NCBI GenBank assembly: GCA_024741835.1
Contig: JAENRP010000585.1
Coordinates: 1-16,420, forward strand
Source: Diplocarpon mali
Lineage: Eukaryota > Ascomycota > Leotiomycetes > Helotiales > Drepanopezizaceae
Direction: 5' to 3'
Length of the DNA: 16,420 bases
Shown: positions 1 to 9,221 of the stretch, in pieces
How positions within the stretch are numbered: position 1 is the first letter of the stretch
Layout of the letters: every line of letters begins with the position of its first letter
Program-made: the position numbers and the translations under genes
Notes under the pieces: model-generated
The model's input: only the letters and a program-made list of their open reading frames with translations
What the model was told of the DNA's origin: nothing
Databases searched by the model: none

Positions 1-1461
1 TTTATAATTGTTATTTATAAACTATATAAATTAATTATTAAAAACTCTTATACAATTTAACTTTATATAAATCTTATAGTTAGATAAAAGATTAATACTT
101 AAACTAAGTATAAGGAGAACATTTTATAAAAGGAAAGAAACGCTAGTGATATTTATCTCTATTATACTTATTAAGTCTATATATAACCTTTTACTACTAA
201 CCTTAATAAAGCGCCTTTTTATTTTAATAAGTAGGCCTTTAAATAAGTAGGATTTGTTAATTATATATACTATATAATTAATATTATTATACCAATCGGA
301 TTTAGGGATCTTATAGAGATTGGCTTTTAAGATATAGGCATCTTTATTATAATTATTATTTAAATTATCAAAAGTGGATTTAAGTTTAAATAACCTACTA
401 TTATTATTAAAGGTATCTGCTGAAGTTTTGGCTAAATAGCCTTTTCCTTTGCCTTTCTTTAGTAGTTGCAGCCTTTAGTAGGATAAAGGCAGTTTGCTTC
501 TTAACTTCTGCTTCGATTGCTTTTTAATATTAAAGCTAGCGACTATATCGATCAATTGCCTTCTAACTTTATAATTAGTAATATTATAAGTACCATTATA
601 GAAGTAGCATTCCTAATAAGCTTAAGGGCTCGTCCTACGCTCCTTCCTCTTCTTAGGCTTATCGTTACCTTATAATATAGTATTTGCCGATTTAAAGCGT
701 CCTTTAAGGTCTTACTTAATAGTTTAAAGGAGGTCGATCTTCTTATAGATCTTAAGGTTAGGTTAGATAAGAAGAGATTATTTTATAATAGTAAACTTAA
801 AAGGGAGATTATTAAATAGGAAATTAAAAAGTTAAGTTTTCCTAAAAATTATAGCTATCCTAGGATCTGCGGCTCTTACTCTCCTCCTTACTTTACGTAG
901 TATAAATTAAGCAAAGTCTATATTTATATTTATATCCTTATTATCTTTATCTTTTCTATACTAAAATGAAGTGATTTACTATAATAGATACTAGGTATTA
1001 AAGGCAGTTGTCTAAGAGTATTTTACCTTTAAAGTATCCTATCTTATCTTCGCATTATTATAAACTTAAATAAAATCTTAGTCTTTACTACTTAAACCTT
1101 TATTAATCTTAAGCTTATATTTAGCTAAGGCCAGCCTATACTCCTTCTCCTTTTCTATATTTAAAATCTACCTTTAGGATTCTTAATTATTATCTACTAA
1201 GGCTCTTAGGCTAAGCTTATTTAGTATATTTGGCAAATCCTTAGCAGTTATATTAGCTATTAAAGTAGAAGTAGATAAATTAGTAGAAGGAGTATAAGAG
1301 GCTATTCTTACATATTTAATAAGTATCTTTTAAATCGCTATTTCAATGCCTTTACTCTTAAAGTAAAGCTCTAAATCATTAAACTATTATTACTAGTTCT
1401 TTTAAGAGAGTTGGAGGTCTTTAAGTCTAGTATTTCGATCGGAATTAGAAGCTATTGCTAT
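1..1461 (-). pseudogene. gag: Decayed Copia gag and start of protease (copy A)
   Basis: A minus-strand frame begins near an ATA at 1459-1461 that aligns with the proposed start of the full copy (probably a former ATG) and runs off the left edge. It holds many TAA/TAG stops but the same peptide as copy B. Around 570-610 is a retroviral zinc-knuckle-like motif. The first cysteine codon (TGC, 607-609) is intact here although it has become TAC in copy B; the later Cys and His positions read Tyr. Near 280-300 the protease catalytic triad region reads W-Y-N-N-I-N instead of the expected W-x-D-[ST]-G. The protein would be a virus-like-particle capsid followed by an aspartic protease. It is non-functional. 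Confidence 0.85.
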
Positions 1462-1610
1462 TTCAAATAAAATTATATTGAAAATCAAATAAATTAAATA
1501 GTTAAGGGCACTCCTCTTATCGAAAGGTTGAAATGATTAAATAGCAGGTATTATAGAAGTATTAAATAGGGAGGAAGTCCTTTTGTCGAAAAGGGTTTTT
1601 AAGCTGTAAT

Positions 1611-1740
1611 GCAAGGAATCATACCTCCTATAAAATATAGTAAAGCAAGGAATCATACCTCTTATAATACCAAAGGGTTATAAAGCAAGGAATTATACCT
1701 CTTACAATATAGGTTGGCTAAATAGGGAATTATACCTCCT
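1611..1740 (-). repeat. Tandem repeat in the untranslated leader of Copia copy A
   Basis: Four imperfect units share the core GGAAT(C/T)ATACCTC on the plus strand, spaced about 33 to 43 bases apart, between the primer-binding site and gag. The same array is present in the full copy at 8972-9101, so it belongs to the family and not to one insertion. Possible roles such as dimerisation or packaging signals are only inference. Confidence 0.8.
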
Positions 1741-1849
1741 ATTTGCCGATTGCTTACCTCTTACTATAAGTCTTATTTAACTTCCTATTAATAGTTACAG
1801 CGTAAGTGCTTTTTAAAGGAAGTTAATAATCTATTATTAGTCTAGCTAA

Positions 1850-1860
1850 GGCTTATAACC
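1850..1860 (-). other. Primer-binding site of Copia copy A (half-tRNA-iMet type)
   Basis: Directly inside the LTR end, the minus strand reads GGTTATAAGCC. This equals GGTTATGAGCC with one TpG to TpA change. That sequence is complementary to the anticodon arm of eukaryotic initiator tRNA-Met (..GGCUCAUAACC..). Drosophila copia is known to prime from the 5' half-molecule of initiator tRNA-Met at the same place. The tRNA match is from memory of fungal iMet tRNAs. Confidence 0.75.
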
Positions 1861-2055
1861 TATTAAGCTTAAGTAAGTCGGCGCAGTAGGTAATAGAAAC
1901 TTCTAAAGGTCGATAGTCGATATATTAGTAAGAGTTAAGGAAGGAAGGTTACCCCTTTCTTCCCTATAGCTATATATATATTAATATCCTACTAATTAAG
2001 TAGTAGGGTCATATGATAATACATCGGAGTAATAGCTATATCACCTATCTCAATA
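1861..2055 (-). repeat. 5' LTR of Copia copy A
   Basis: This 195-bp block matches 9222-9416 and 3293-3486. Read on the minus strand it starts TATTGAG and ends CTTAATA. Comparison with the other copies indicates original TGTT...AACA ends whose TpG and CpA steps have become TpA. Unlike the other two LTRs it is the only one of its element visible here. It carries the shared AT-rich centre with a TATATAGCTATA-like stretch that could be a promoter. Confidence 0.92.
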
Positions 2056-2060
2056 GACTA

Positions 2061-2264
2061 ATAGTTATAATTAACTGAATGATTCTTGCGTTAAAAGGGG
2101 GTTATCGAAAAAGAGGTTTTCGAAGCAAAGACCGATAGTCACAATTAACTGAATGATTCTTGTATCGAAAGGGGGTTATTGAAAAAGGAGGTTTTCGAAG
2201 CAGAGACCGATAGTTATAATTAACTAAATGATTCTTGCGTCGAAAGGGGTTTTCGAAAGGTTGA
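2061..2264 (+). repeat. Tandem triplicate of a 74-75-bp unit
   Basis: Units start at 2061, 2135 and 2210, each opening with ATAGT(T/C)A(T/C)AATTAACT. Each continues through ATGATTCTTGCG and a CGAAAGGGG...TTTTCGAA segment; the third unit is shortened. The differences are mostly transitions. The array starts only six bases outside the LTR of copy A. It shares the 12-mer TCGAAAGGTTGA (2253-2264) with the Copia leader at 1520-1531, so some relation to the element is possible. Confidence 0.85.
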
Positions 2265-2564
2265 TCTCTTATCTATAAACTAAGAGAATCAAAAGGAGAA
2301 GTTGTATAAAGACGAAATCTTAAAGGAATCGTCCCTACGTAGGTCACTAATATAAAAGGGAGTAGGAATAATATAAGAGTAGGCCTAAAGGAAGACTAAA
2401 GACAAAGAGGGAGGAAGTACTATAAGCGGGCTCTTTAAAGATAAGAACTAGGATGATTCATTAGTTAGGGGTAGAATAGGTAGTTAGTATTGCGCGCTGT
2501 CTTTAAGTATAATAGTAGTCCTATTTATACCCCCTTCGACCCTTAGCCGATTATATGACTCTAT
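2265..2564. other. Non-coding AT-rich spacer
   Basis: No frame of more than a few tens of codons and no recognisable repeat. The stretch 2280-2420 is purine-rich on the plus strand. It is probably host or older repeat DNA between the two Copia insertions. Confidence 0.5.
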
Positions 2565-2614
2565 CACGTGACTTATATCCCGTGACTCCTCGACTGTCAC
2601 GTGACAGTCACGTG
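2565..2614. promoter_or_regulatory. Cluster of three CACGTG palindromes
   Basis: CACGTG occurs at 2565-2570, 2598-2603 and 2609-2614, with a degenerate copy (CCGTGACT) at 2580-2587. The middle copy lies in a perfect 14-bp palindrome, CTGTCACGTGACAG (2594-2607). CACGTG is the E-box bound by basic helix-loop-helix factors in fungi. The cluster lies at the C-terminal end of the decayed frame at 2616-3230 as read, so a promoter role for that frame is unlikely. The function is inference; the clustering is seen directly. Confidence 0.45.
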
Positions 2615-2615
2615 A

Positions 2616-3230
2616 CTCATTTTCTTCTAGGTCTCTACAATACCTATATGGCTTTAGCTATTGGTTAGTATATCTCAAATATCTTGCCAAGTCCCTATAG
2701 AGTATTATTCGTAGTAATATCATTTATAAAGTGGCTTTGAAAGAGCGTTTTATATATTCTGCTTATAAACTGTATTAGTCTTTTTATATACTTATTTTTC
2801 TTATCTCAGTTCTTTTGAAATAAATCAACCGAATTGGTATACCCTTAATATTCTTATAAAAACTTTTCCTAATCGATTCCCTTAGTCTTAAGCTCGTTTT
2901 CGAGAAAATCGTCGAATCTTAGAAATCCTTCTTTAATAGCAGAAATTCTATAGTTTAATACTTTAGTAAAGGAATTTAAGATGCTTATTGTTCTATTTCA
3001 CCTAACGTTCTATAAGTGGTTATAACATCTTCTAATAATCTTAAAGCTTTTCCATCCTATGAAAAGCCACCCTTTAGCATTAGTTTATTACTAGCAGTAT
3101 TTATTGACTTGCTGCCTAAGGTAATAACTGATATGTTTTTCTTAAATATGGCCTTCTTACTTAAGCTTAGTAGTATCATAATGAATTATTTAGTAGGGAT
3201 GGGATAATAGAACTCGTAGAAGCTTATTTA
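2616..3230 (-). pseudogene. Decayed protein-coding frame, unidentified
   Basis: One minus-strand frame of about 205 codons reads like a protein, with about twelve stops that are all TAA or TAG and no TGA, the pattern expected if Gln and Trp codons decayed by RIP. It includes recognisably protein-like runs such as DGKALRLLEDVITTYRTLGE and LRESIRKSFYKNIKGIPIRL. It is lysine-, leucine- and isoleucine-rich with no membrane segment I can defend. I do not recognise the family. It lies between the two Copia copies, upstream of the complete insertion, and may be a remnant of an older element or of a host gene. An open plus-strand frame at 3016-3207 is its antisense shadow. Confidence 0.4.
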
Positions 3231-3287
3231 GGAAAGATTAATAAGACGGTAAGCTTATACTAGGAAAGAATTGATAATAGAATATAG

Positions 3288-3292
3288 TAGTA
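3288..3292. repeat. Target-site duplication (left), tagta
   Basis: The five bases immediately outside the 3' LTR are tagta. The same five follow the 5' LTR at 9417-9421. A 5-bp duplication is typical of Copia integrases and marks the insertion site. Confidence 0.85.
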
Positions 3293-3486
3293 TATTGAGC
3301 TTAATGAGTCGGCGCAGTAGGTAATAGAAACTTCTAGAGGTCGATGGTCGATATATTGGTAAGAGTTAGGGAAGGAAGGTTACCCCTTTCTTCCCTATAG
3401 CTATATACGTATCAATATCCTACTGATTAAGTAGTAGGATTATATAATAATACATTAGAGTAATAGCTGTATCACTTATCTTAATA
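3293..3486 (-). repeat. 3' LTR of Copia copy B
   Basis: This 194-bp block matches 9222-9416. On the plus strand it runs TATTGAGC...CTTAATA. With RIP in mind the ends become the canonical inverted TGTT(A/G)AG / CT(C/T)AACA. It abuts the tagta duplication on the left and a polypurine tract on the right. It includes the TATATA(G/C)-type stretch, and CTTTCTTCCC opposite a GGAAGGAAGG run. Confidence 0.93.
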
Positions 3487-3495
3487 CCCTTACTT
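3487..3495 (-). other. Polypurine tract of Copia copy B
   Basis: The minus strand reads AAGTAAGGG directly before the 3' LTR start (TATTAAG, formerly TGTTAAG). A purine run at this exact place primes plus-strand DNA synthesis in LTR retrotransposons. It is short and has one T, so the call rests mainly on position. Confidence 0.6.
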
Positions 3496-3745
3496 AGACC
3501 TTACTCCGATTGACCTATAGTTAGGAAAATAATAACTATCCTTTTGCGCTAATCCAATTCCTAAGTATCTCTTTAAATTAAAAATAATCAATTAATAGCA
3601 ACCTCTATTAAAATCACCAAACTCCACTCGCAGGGCGGGACTAATAGTCAATTTTCCTAAAAGCGTTCCTTTATAAGACCACGTGACTTGACTCGCGGGG
3701 CGGGCCTAGGAGTCGTCCTTAAGCCTGCTAAGCCCTTACTATCTT
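3496..3745 (-). other. 3' untranslated segment of Copia copy B with two GC-rich motifs
   Basis: This stretch lies between the end of pol and the polypurine tract and has no coding signal. It contains two copies of a GC-rich motif that stands out from the AT-rich surroundings: ACTCGCAGGGCGGGACTAAT starting at 3627 and ACTCGCGGGGCGGGCCTAGG starting at 3690, each followed by AGTC. A CACGTG lies at 3680-3685. Related motifs occur at other places in the window. Confidence 0.55.
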
Positions 3746-6700
3746 TTATAACCTTAGTATATTTTTAAATGCTTCGAACTTTGCAACCATTTCTAATAGC
3801 TTTATAAATCTATTTGCTACTATTCGATCGGTTAAGATATAGGTGATTGATAACTTATTCTTTGCAATAAGGTCGTAGATAAAGTAGTAAGTAATATCGA
3901 TATATTTCGATCGCTTATATAAGTATGGATTCTTTATAAGTACAATCGCCCTTATATTATTTGCTTAAAGATTAATATAGTTCCTATCTTATTTAATATA
4001 CTTAGCGAAACTTATATCTTTTAGGACTTAAGCGATTTATAATCTTTACTTGCAATTTGATAATATTAATATATATTCGGCTTTAGTGCTTGCGATAGCT
4101 ATTGATTTCTGCTTTCTACTTCTTTATAATATAGGTCTACTATATAGTACTATTACGCTTTTAGATATACTTTTCTAACCTTTTATATTTGCCTAATCGG
4201 AATTGGTATATACCTTAAGCTTTGCGCTTATATATTTCATTAGTCTATATCTTACCTTTTATATGATTATCGATTGAAGGTACTTTTTAAGTCGCTTAAC
4301 TGCGTTCTTATATTGAATCGTCGGATCCTTTAAGTTCTGATTAAGTTGCTTAGTAATAAAGGCGATATCTAGTCTTATATATACTATAGTATATATAATC
4401 GCTCTAATATCCTATTAGTACTTCTTTAAATCTCCTTTCTACTTATTTTTATTAATAGGCTCTAATTTATTATACTTTCCTTCAATTAGAGTACGCTTTA
4501 GCTTAAAGTTAAGAGTATAAATAGAGAGTCTTATTCGGTCTAAGATCTTCTTAATATACTACTTTTAATCTAACTAAAGTTCTTAAGTGGAGCGGTTCCT
4601 TATAATATAGATGCTAAGGATCTTATAAATTCCCCTTAGATCCTTAGTATTAAAACGTTTCCGAATTATTATAAAGAACCAATCCAATTAAGTAGTTATT
4701 TTCATAGCTATAGCAATATTATTAATATATAGTAATAATTTAATTTTACGCTTAATATAAGTAAATAGATAAGGGTTAGCTAGGCTTTAAACAAATCCTA
4801 TTTCTACTAGAGTAAAGCTATATAAGAGGTTCTAATCATAGGCTGATTGCTTAAGCCTATAGATACTGCAGAGTATATAAAGAGAGTAGCTAGCATATAT
4901 AAGAATACTATTAGGTTAAGAGAGAAAAATCCATTCCTTTATAATCGCTTTAGTAAATGCATTTTTAATATTGTACTATTTGCATTTAAGGTCCTTAATA
5001 GCTACTATTGCTATAAATATACAAAGGGTATCTATATAAACTATCGGCGCGAATATATTAAAGTAGTCTTTTCTATACTATTAGGAGAAGCCCTTAGCTA
5101 TAAGCCTTACCTTATAATATTCTAAGGTCCTATTTATATATATCTTAATTATAAAGACCCACTTTATTAATACTAAGTTCATATCCTTTAGCATTAGTTC
5201 CTCTATTTATATGCTATTTGCAATAAAAGAGCTTATCTCCTCTTAGATTACCTTATTCTATACTACTTTATTCTTTAGATTATTAATAGCTTTATTATAC
5301 GTCTTTAGAAAAGAGATTTTCATTATCCTCTTAGCAGCTAAAAACGCATTATCTTTATTAAAGCTCTATTAAAGTTTAAGCTTAAAGATCCTATATGCTA
5401 TTATAGCTTAGATACGCTTAGACTTGCGTTTATTTAAGGTATCTTCTAATTCTAGGTCTCTATTCCTCTTCAAAGACGTAGGTTCGACTATAGGTTCTAT
5501 AGGCTTATTATCTAAGGAACTGCTTTCTAATAGTAGAGGCTTATTATTACTTATACCTATTTTAAGAATATCCTTTACTATAGGTGTTTTAATTAAAGGG
5601 ATAATAATATCAAAGTTATTCTATACTTTAAGTAGTTCGCAGATAATAGGAATGGTTTATTCGGCCTTTAGGCGATTAGTAGGTCATCGATTAGCAAGTA
5701 CACTTAATATACTTAAGCTAAGAGAAAGGGGTTATTAATTCGGCTTAATAGTATTACTATCGACTAGTATACCTTGCGAATCTCTAAGTATATAAAGCTT
5801 TAAGGATAGCTTCCTCCTATTTCGAGATTTATCAAACTCAACTACTAAGGATGTGATTATTCGCCTTAAATCTAGCGCATATACTATCTATTGCTTTATT
5901 ATCTATTTAATATATTTAATAAATATATACTCTTTACCTCAGTCTATTAGCTTCTTACTCTTTATACCTATAGGCTAGGACTTCAGGCTGATATAGGAGT
6001 AGTAAACGCTTTTAAAGACGCAGATATAGTTTAAGCTTAATTTCTATCTGAAATATGCCTTATATAGTAATATTTAAATATTATTAACTATTAGTCTATT
6101 ACCTATTCTATTTTGCAAGTATACGTCTGCCTTAACCGCAAGGTCCTAGAATTCTAATAGCAGATCAGCATCTTATAATAGAGCGAAATAGTTAGTCTCT
6201 ATTTGCTAGATGCTTCGCTTAGTAATATTATTTTAATAGGAACCTTTATATATTATAATTAGTTTATAGCAAACTCCTTATTTTACCTATTTATTAAGCT
6301 TTACCTTAATCTCTAATATATTATTAGACCTAATAGCTATTAGCTTTAATTAAGTCTAGCGTTCCTTTATCACTTTATAAGTTTCTAGCTTTTCTATAAG
6401 CTTAGATTTAGTCCTAGTGTAAATAGTCTATATCTATTAAGTGGAATTATCTACTATTTAAGAAAATCAATTATTTCCTTTAATTAAGGTTATAAATAGT
6501 CTAATAGTATTAATAGATATTAGCGCTAGTATTGAATCTTTCTATAGATTAAGCTTAGTTTGCATCTAATTTCGAAGTTTTATTAGCTTATAAATTCGGT
6601 ATACTAGGCGATCCTTTAATACTTAGATCTTTTATTTTAAAGTTAAGACCTTATGTAAGCCCTTTAATTTCTTTAGCCTTAAATGCGCAAATCTTCTATA

Positions 6701-8821
6701 TATTAGCTAATACTTTAATAAGCTTTTAGCTTTTAATAGCTTTAATAGCCTATTGTTAGTCGATACTTTATCATTAGCGGCTAAAAAGGACTAATAATAG
6801 CAATTTAAGGTTTTGCTATTTTCCAGTTGCAAGCCTAGCTTAAGAGTCGTTTTTAGTAAAACCGTAAGATCTACTCGCAGTCCTAGCTTAAGAGTTGATT
6901 TCTTAGAAATAGTAAAATCTACTTATAGTCTTAGCTTAAAAGTCGTTTTTAATAAATTCGCAAAGTTTACTTATAACCTTAGCTTAAAAGTTATTTCTAC
7001 AAATTTCACTTGCGATCTTAGCTTAAGAGTCATTATTAGCAAATCTATAAAATCCACTTGCAATCCTAGCTTAAGAGTTATTTCTACTAAATTCACTTAT
7101 AATCCTAGCTTAAGAGTCATCTTCGAAGATACTTTATAATCTACCTATAGTCTTAGCTTAAGAGTCATTTTCGCGAATTTCACTTGCGATCCTAGCTTAA
7201 GAGTCCATCTATTCTCCTTATCCTCGCTTAATTATATTAAGGTAAAGAGTGCACTTTCCTTAAAAGAATCTACTTATAGGTCTGGCCTAAGAGTCAATTT
7301 CTATAATATTACCTTTAAAATAATATAAAGTCTATCTTTGATTTTAACTTTAAAGATCACTTTATAATTATTATTTATAAACTATATAAATTGATTATTA
7401 AAAACTCCTATATAATTCAACTTTATATAGATCTTATAGTTAAATAAAAGATTAATACTTAAGCTAAGTATAAAGAGAACATTTTATAAAAGGAAAGAAA
7501 CGCTAGCGATATTTATCTCTACTATACCTATTGAGTCTATATATAACCTTCTACTACTAACTTTAATAAAGCGCCTTTTTATTTTAATAAGCAGGCCTTT
7601 AAATAGGTAGGATTTATTAATTATAAATACTATACAATTAGTATTACTATACCAATCGGATTTAGAGATCTTATAGAGATCGGCTTTTAAAATATAGGCA
7701 TCTTTATTATAATTATTATCTAAATTATTAAAAGTGGATTTAGGTTTAGATAACCTACTATTATTATTAGAGGTATCTACTAAAGTTTTAGCTAAATAGC
7801 CTTTTCCTTTGCCTTTCCTTAATAGTTATAGCCTTCGGTAAGATAAGGGTAGTTTACTTCTTAACTTCTGCTTCGATTGCTTCTTAATATTAAAGCTAGC
7901 AACTATATTAATCAATTGCCTTTTAACTTTATAATTAGTAATATTATAAGTACTATTATAGAAGTAGTATCTTTAATAAGCTTAAGGGCTTATCTTACGC
8001 TCCTTCCTCTTCTCGGGCTTATTATTACCTTATAACGCGGCATTTGCCGATTTAAAGCGTCCTTTAAAGTCTTACTTAATAGTTTAAAGGAGGTCGATCT
8101 TCTTATAGATCTTAAGGTTAGGTTAGACGAAAAGAGATTGTTTCATAATAGCGAACTTAAAAAGGAGGCTATTAAGTAGGAAATTAAAAAGCTAAGTTTC
8201 TTTAAAAGTTATAGCTATCCTAGGATCTGCGGCTCCTACTTTCCTTTTTACTTTATATAGTATAGATTAGGCAAAGTCTATATTTATATTTATATTCTTA
8301 CTATCTTTATCTTTTCTATATTATAATAAAGTGATTTGTTATAGTAAATACTAAGTATTAAAGGTAGTTGTCTAAGAGTATTTTACCTTTAAAGTATCCT
8401 ATCTTATCTTTGCGTTATTATAAACTCGAATAAAATTTCGGTCTTTATCGCTTAAACCTTTATTAATCTTAAGTTTACATTTAGCTAAGGCTAGCCTTTA
8501 CTCCTTCTCCTTTTCCATATTTAAAATCTGCCTTTAGGATTCTCGATTATTATCTACTAAAGCTTTTAGGCTAAGCTTATTTAGTATATCTAGCAAATCC
8601 TTAGCAGTTGTATTAGCTATTAAAGTAGAAGTAGATAAATTAGTAGAAAGAGTATAAGAGGCTATTCTCGCATATTTAATAAGTATCTTTTAAATCGCTA
8701 TTTCAATGCCTTTACTTTTAAAGTAAAGCTTTGAATCGTCGAACTATTATTGCCAGTTCTTTCGAAAGAGTTAGAGGTCTCTAGGTCTAGTGTTTCGATC
8801 GGAATCGGAAGCTATTACTAT
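3746..8821 (-). pseudogene. pol: Copia Gag-Pol polyprotein, 1,692-codon frame with many RIP stops
   Basis: Checks at gag, protease, gag-pre-integrase, integrase, RT and RNase H all fall in one reading phase, so there is no net frameshift. Approximate residue positions: zinc knuckle at 284-297 (C-x2-C-x3-H-x4-C, mostly now Tyr); aspartic protease from about 390, with the triad reading N-T-N; peptide repeats at 508-667; gag-pre-integrase (RRFAHLRLKKLKG) from about 705; integrase core with first D now N (6510-6512), second D now N (6323-6325) and E now K (6218-6220); integrase C-terminal part ending near 5850; RT from about 1,220 (IKWVFIIK, RLIAKGFS), with YVDD now YINN (4718-4729); RNase H with NSD (D at 4196-4198) and TKAEY still present. 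The start is an ATA (8819-8821) aligned between copies, a likely former ATG. The first candidate true end is the TAA at 3746-3748. Confidence 0.93.
6822..7207 (-). repeat. In-frame peptide repeat (9 units of 13 or 16 codons) inside Copia Gag-Pol
   Basis: On the minus strand nine consecutive units share the peptide core (T)(L/F)KL(G/R)xxV(D/K/N), written at DNA level around ACTCTTAAGCTAGGA. Unit lengths in order are 13, 16, 13, 16, 13, 16, 16, 16 and about 12 codons. A tenth, diverged unit (LTLRPDLxVDSF) lies at about 7265-7303. All lengths are multiples of three, so the polyprotein frame is kept. The array lies between the protease and the gag-pre-integrase domain, where Copia elements usually have a short spacer. 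Alternating Leu/Lys suggests beta-strand-like or amphipathic segments. Confidence 0.88.
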
Positions 8822-8971
8822 TTCGAATAGAATTGCGTTTAAAATCAAATAAATTAAATAGTTAAAGGCACTCCTCTTATCGAAAAGTTAAAATGATTAA
8901 ATAGCAGGTATTATAGAAGTATTAAATAGGGAGGAAGTCCTCTTATCGAAAAGGGTTTTTTAAGCTATAAT

Positions 8972-9101
8972 ATAGGGAATTATACCTCCTATAAAATATA
9001 ATAAAGCAAGGAATCATACCTTTTATAATACCAAAGGGTTATAGAGCAAGGAATCACACCTCTTGCAATATAGGTTAATTAAATAGGGAATCACACCTTC
9101 T
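8972..9101 (-). repeat. Tandem repeat in the untranslated leader of Copia copy B
   Basis: The counterpart of 1611-1740: four units with GGAAT(C/T)A(T/C)ACCT(C/T) cores. The first unit here reads TATAGGGAATTATACCTCC and is more decayed than in copy A. A single extra T just upstream (in the T run near 8960) accounts for the one-base length difference between the copies. Confidence 0.8.
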
Positions 9102-9210
9102 ATTCGCCGATTGCTCGCCTCTTACTATAAGTCTTATTCAACTTCCTATTAATAGTTGCAGCGCAAGTGCTTTTTAAAAGAAGTTAATAATCTATTATTA
9201 GTCTAGTCGA

Positions 9211-9221
9211 GGCTTATAACC
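9211..9221 (-). other. Primer-binding site of Copia copy B (half-tRNA-iMet type)
   Basis: The minus strand reads GGTTATAAGCC immediately after the LTR end, identical to copy A. It fits the complement of the initiator tRNA-Met anticodon arm with one TpG to TpA change. Its exact abutment to the LTR end supports both assignments. Confidence 0.78.

Larger units (their letters stand above)
1..2055 (-). mobile_element. Ty1/Copia LTR retrotransposon, 5' part (copy A), RIP-degraded, cut by window edge
   Basis: This segment aligns base for base with 7361-9416, the 5' end of the complete Copia element, with only about one base of length difference over 2 kb. In the first 240 aligned bases I counted 16 mismatches, all transitions. 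Reading on the minus strand it contains the 5' LTR, primer-binding site, repeated leader, gag with a zinc knuckle, and the beginning of the protease. The remainder of pol and the 3' LTR must lie to the left of base 1, if present. The 5 bases beyond the LTR (2056-2060, gacta) would be one target-site duplication, but the partner is outside the window. It shares orientation with the full element 1.2 kb away. Confidence 0.93.

Noticed and set aside
3016..3207. Open plus-strand frame of 63 codons
   Set aside because: Shadow of the longer minus-strand decayed frame, which extends well past it on both sides.
4847..5125. Open plus-strand frame of 92 codons
   Set aside because: Antisense to the Copia RT; the minus strand has the conserved AKGFS, FAPI and NAFT motifs.
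5424..5738. Open plus-strand frame of 104 codons
   Set aside because: Antisense to the linker between Copia integrase and RT; no features of its own.
6813..7139. Open plus-strand frame of 108 codons with a repetitive SLRV peptide
   Set aside because: Antisense reading of the in-frame peptide repeat of gag-pol. The minus frame joins smoothly to protease and integrase, the plus frame to nothing.
6822..7207. CRISPR-like array
   Set aside because: Units are contiguous imperfect repeats without unique spacers, of coding origin, in a eukaryotic retroelement.
9211..9221. A tRNA-iMet gene
   Set aside because: Only the anticodon-arm complement is present; no acceptor, D or T arm follows. It is a primer-binding site.
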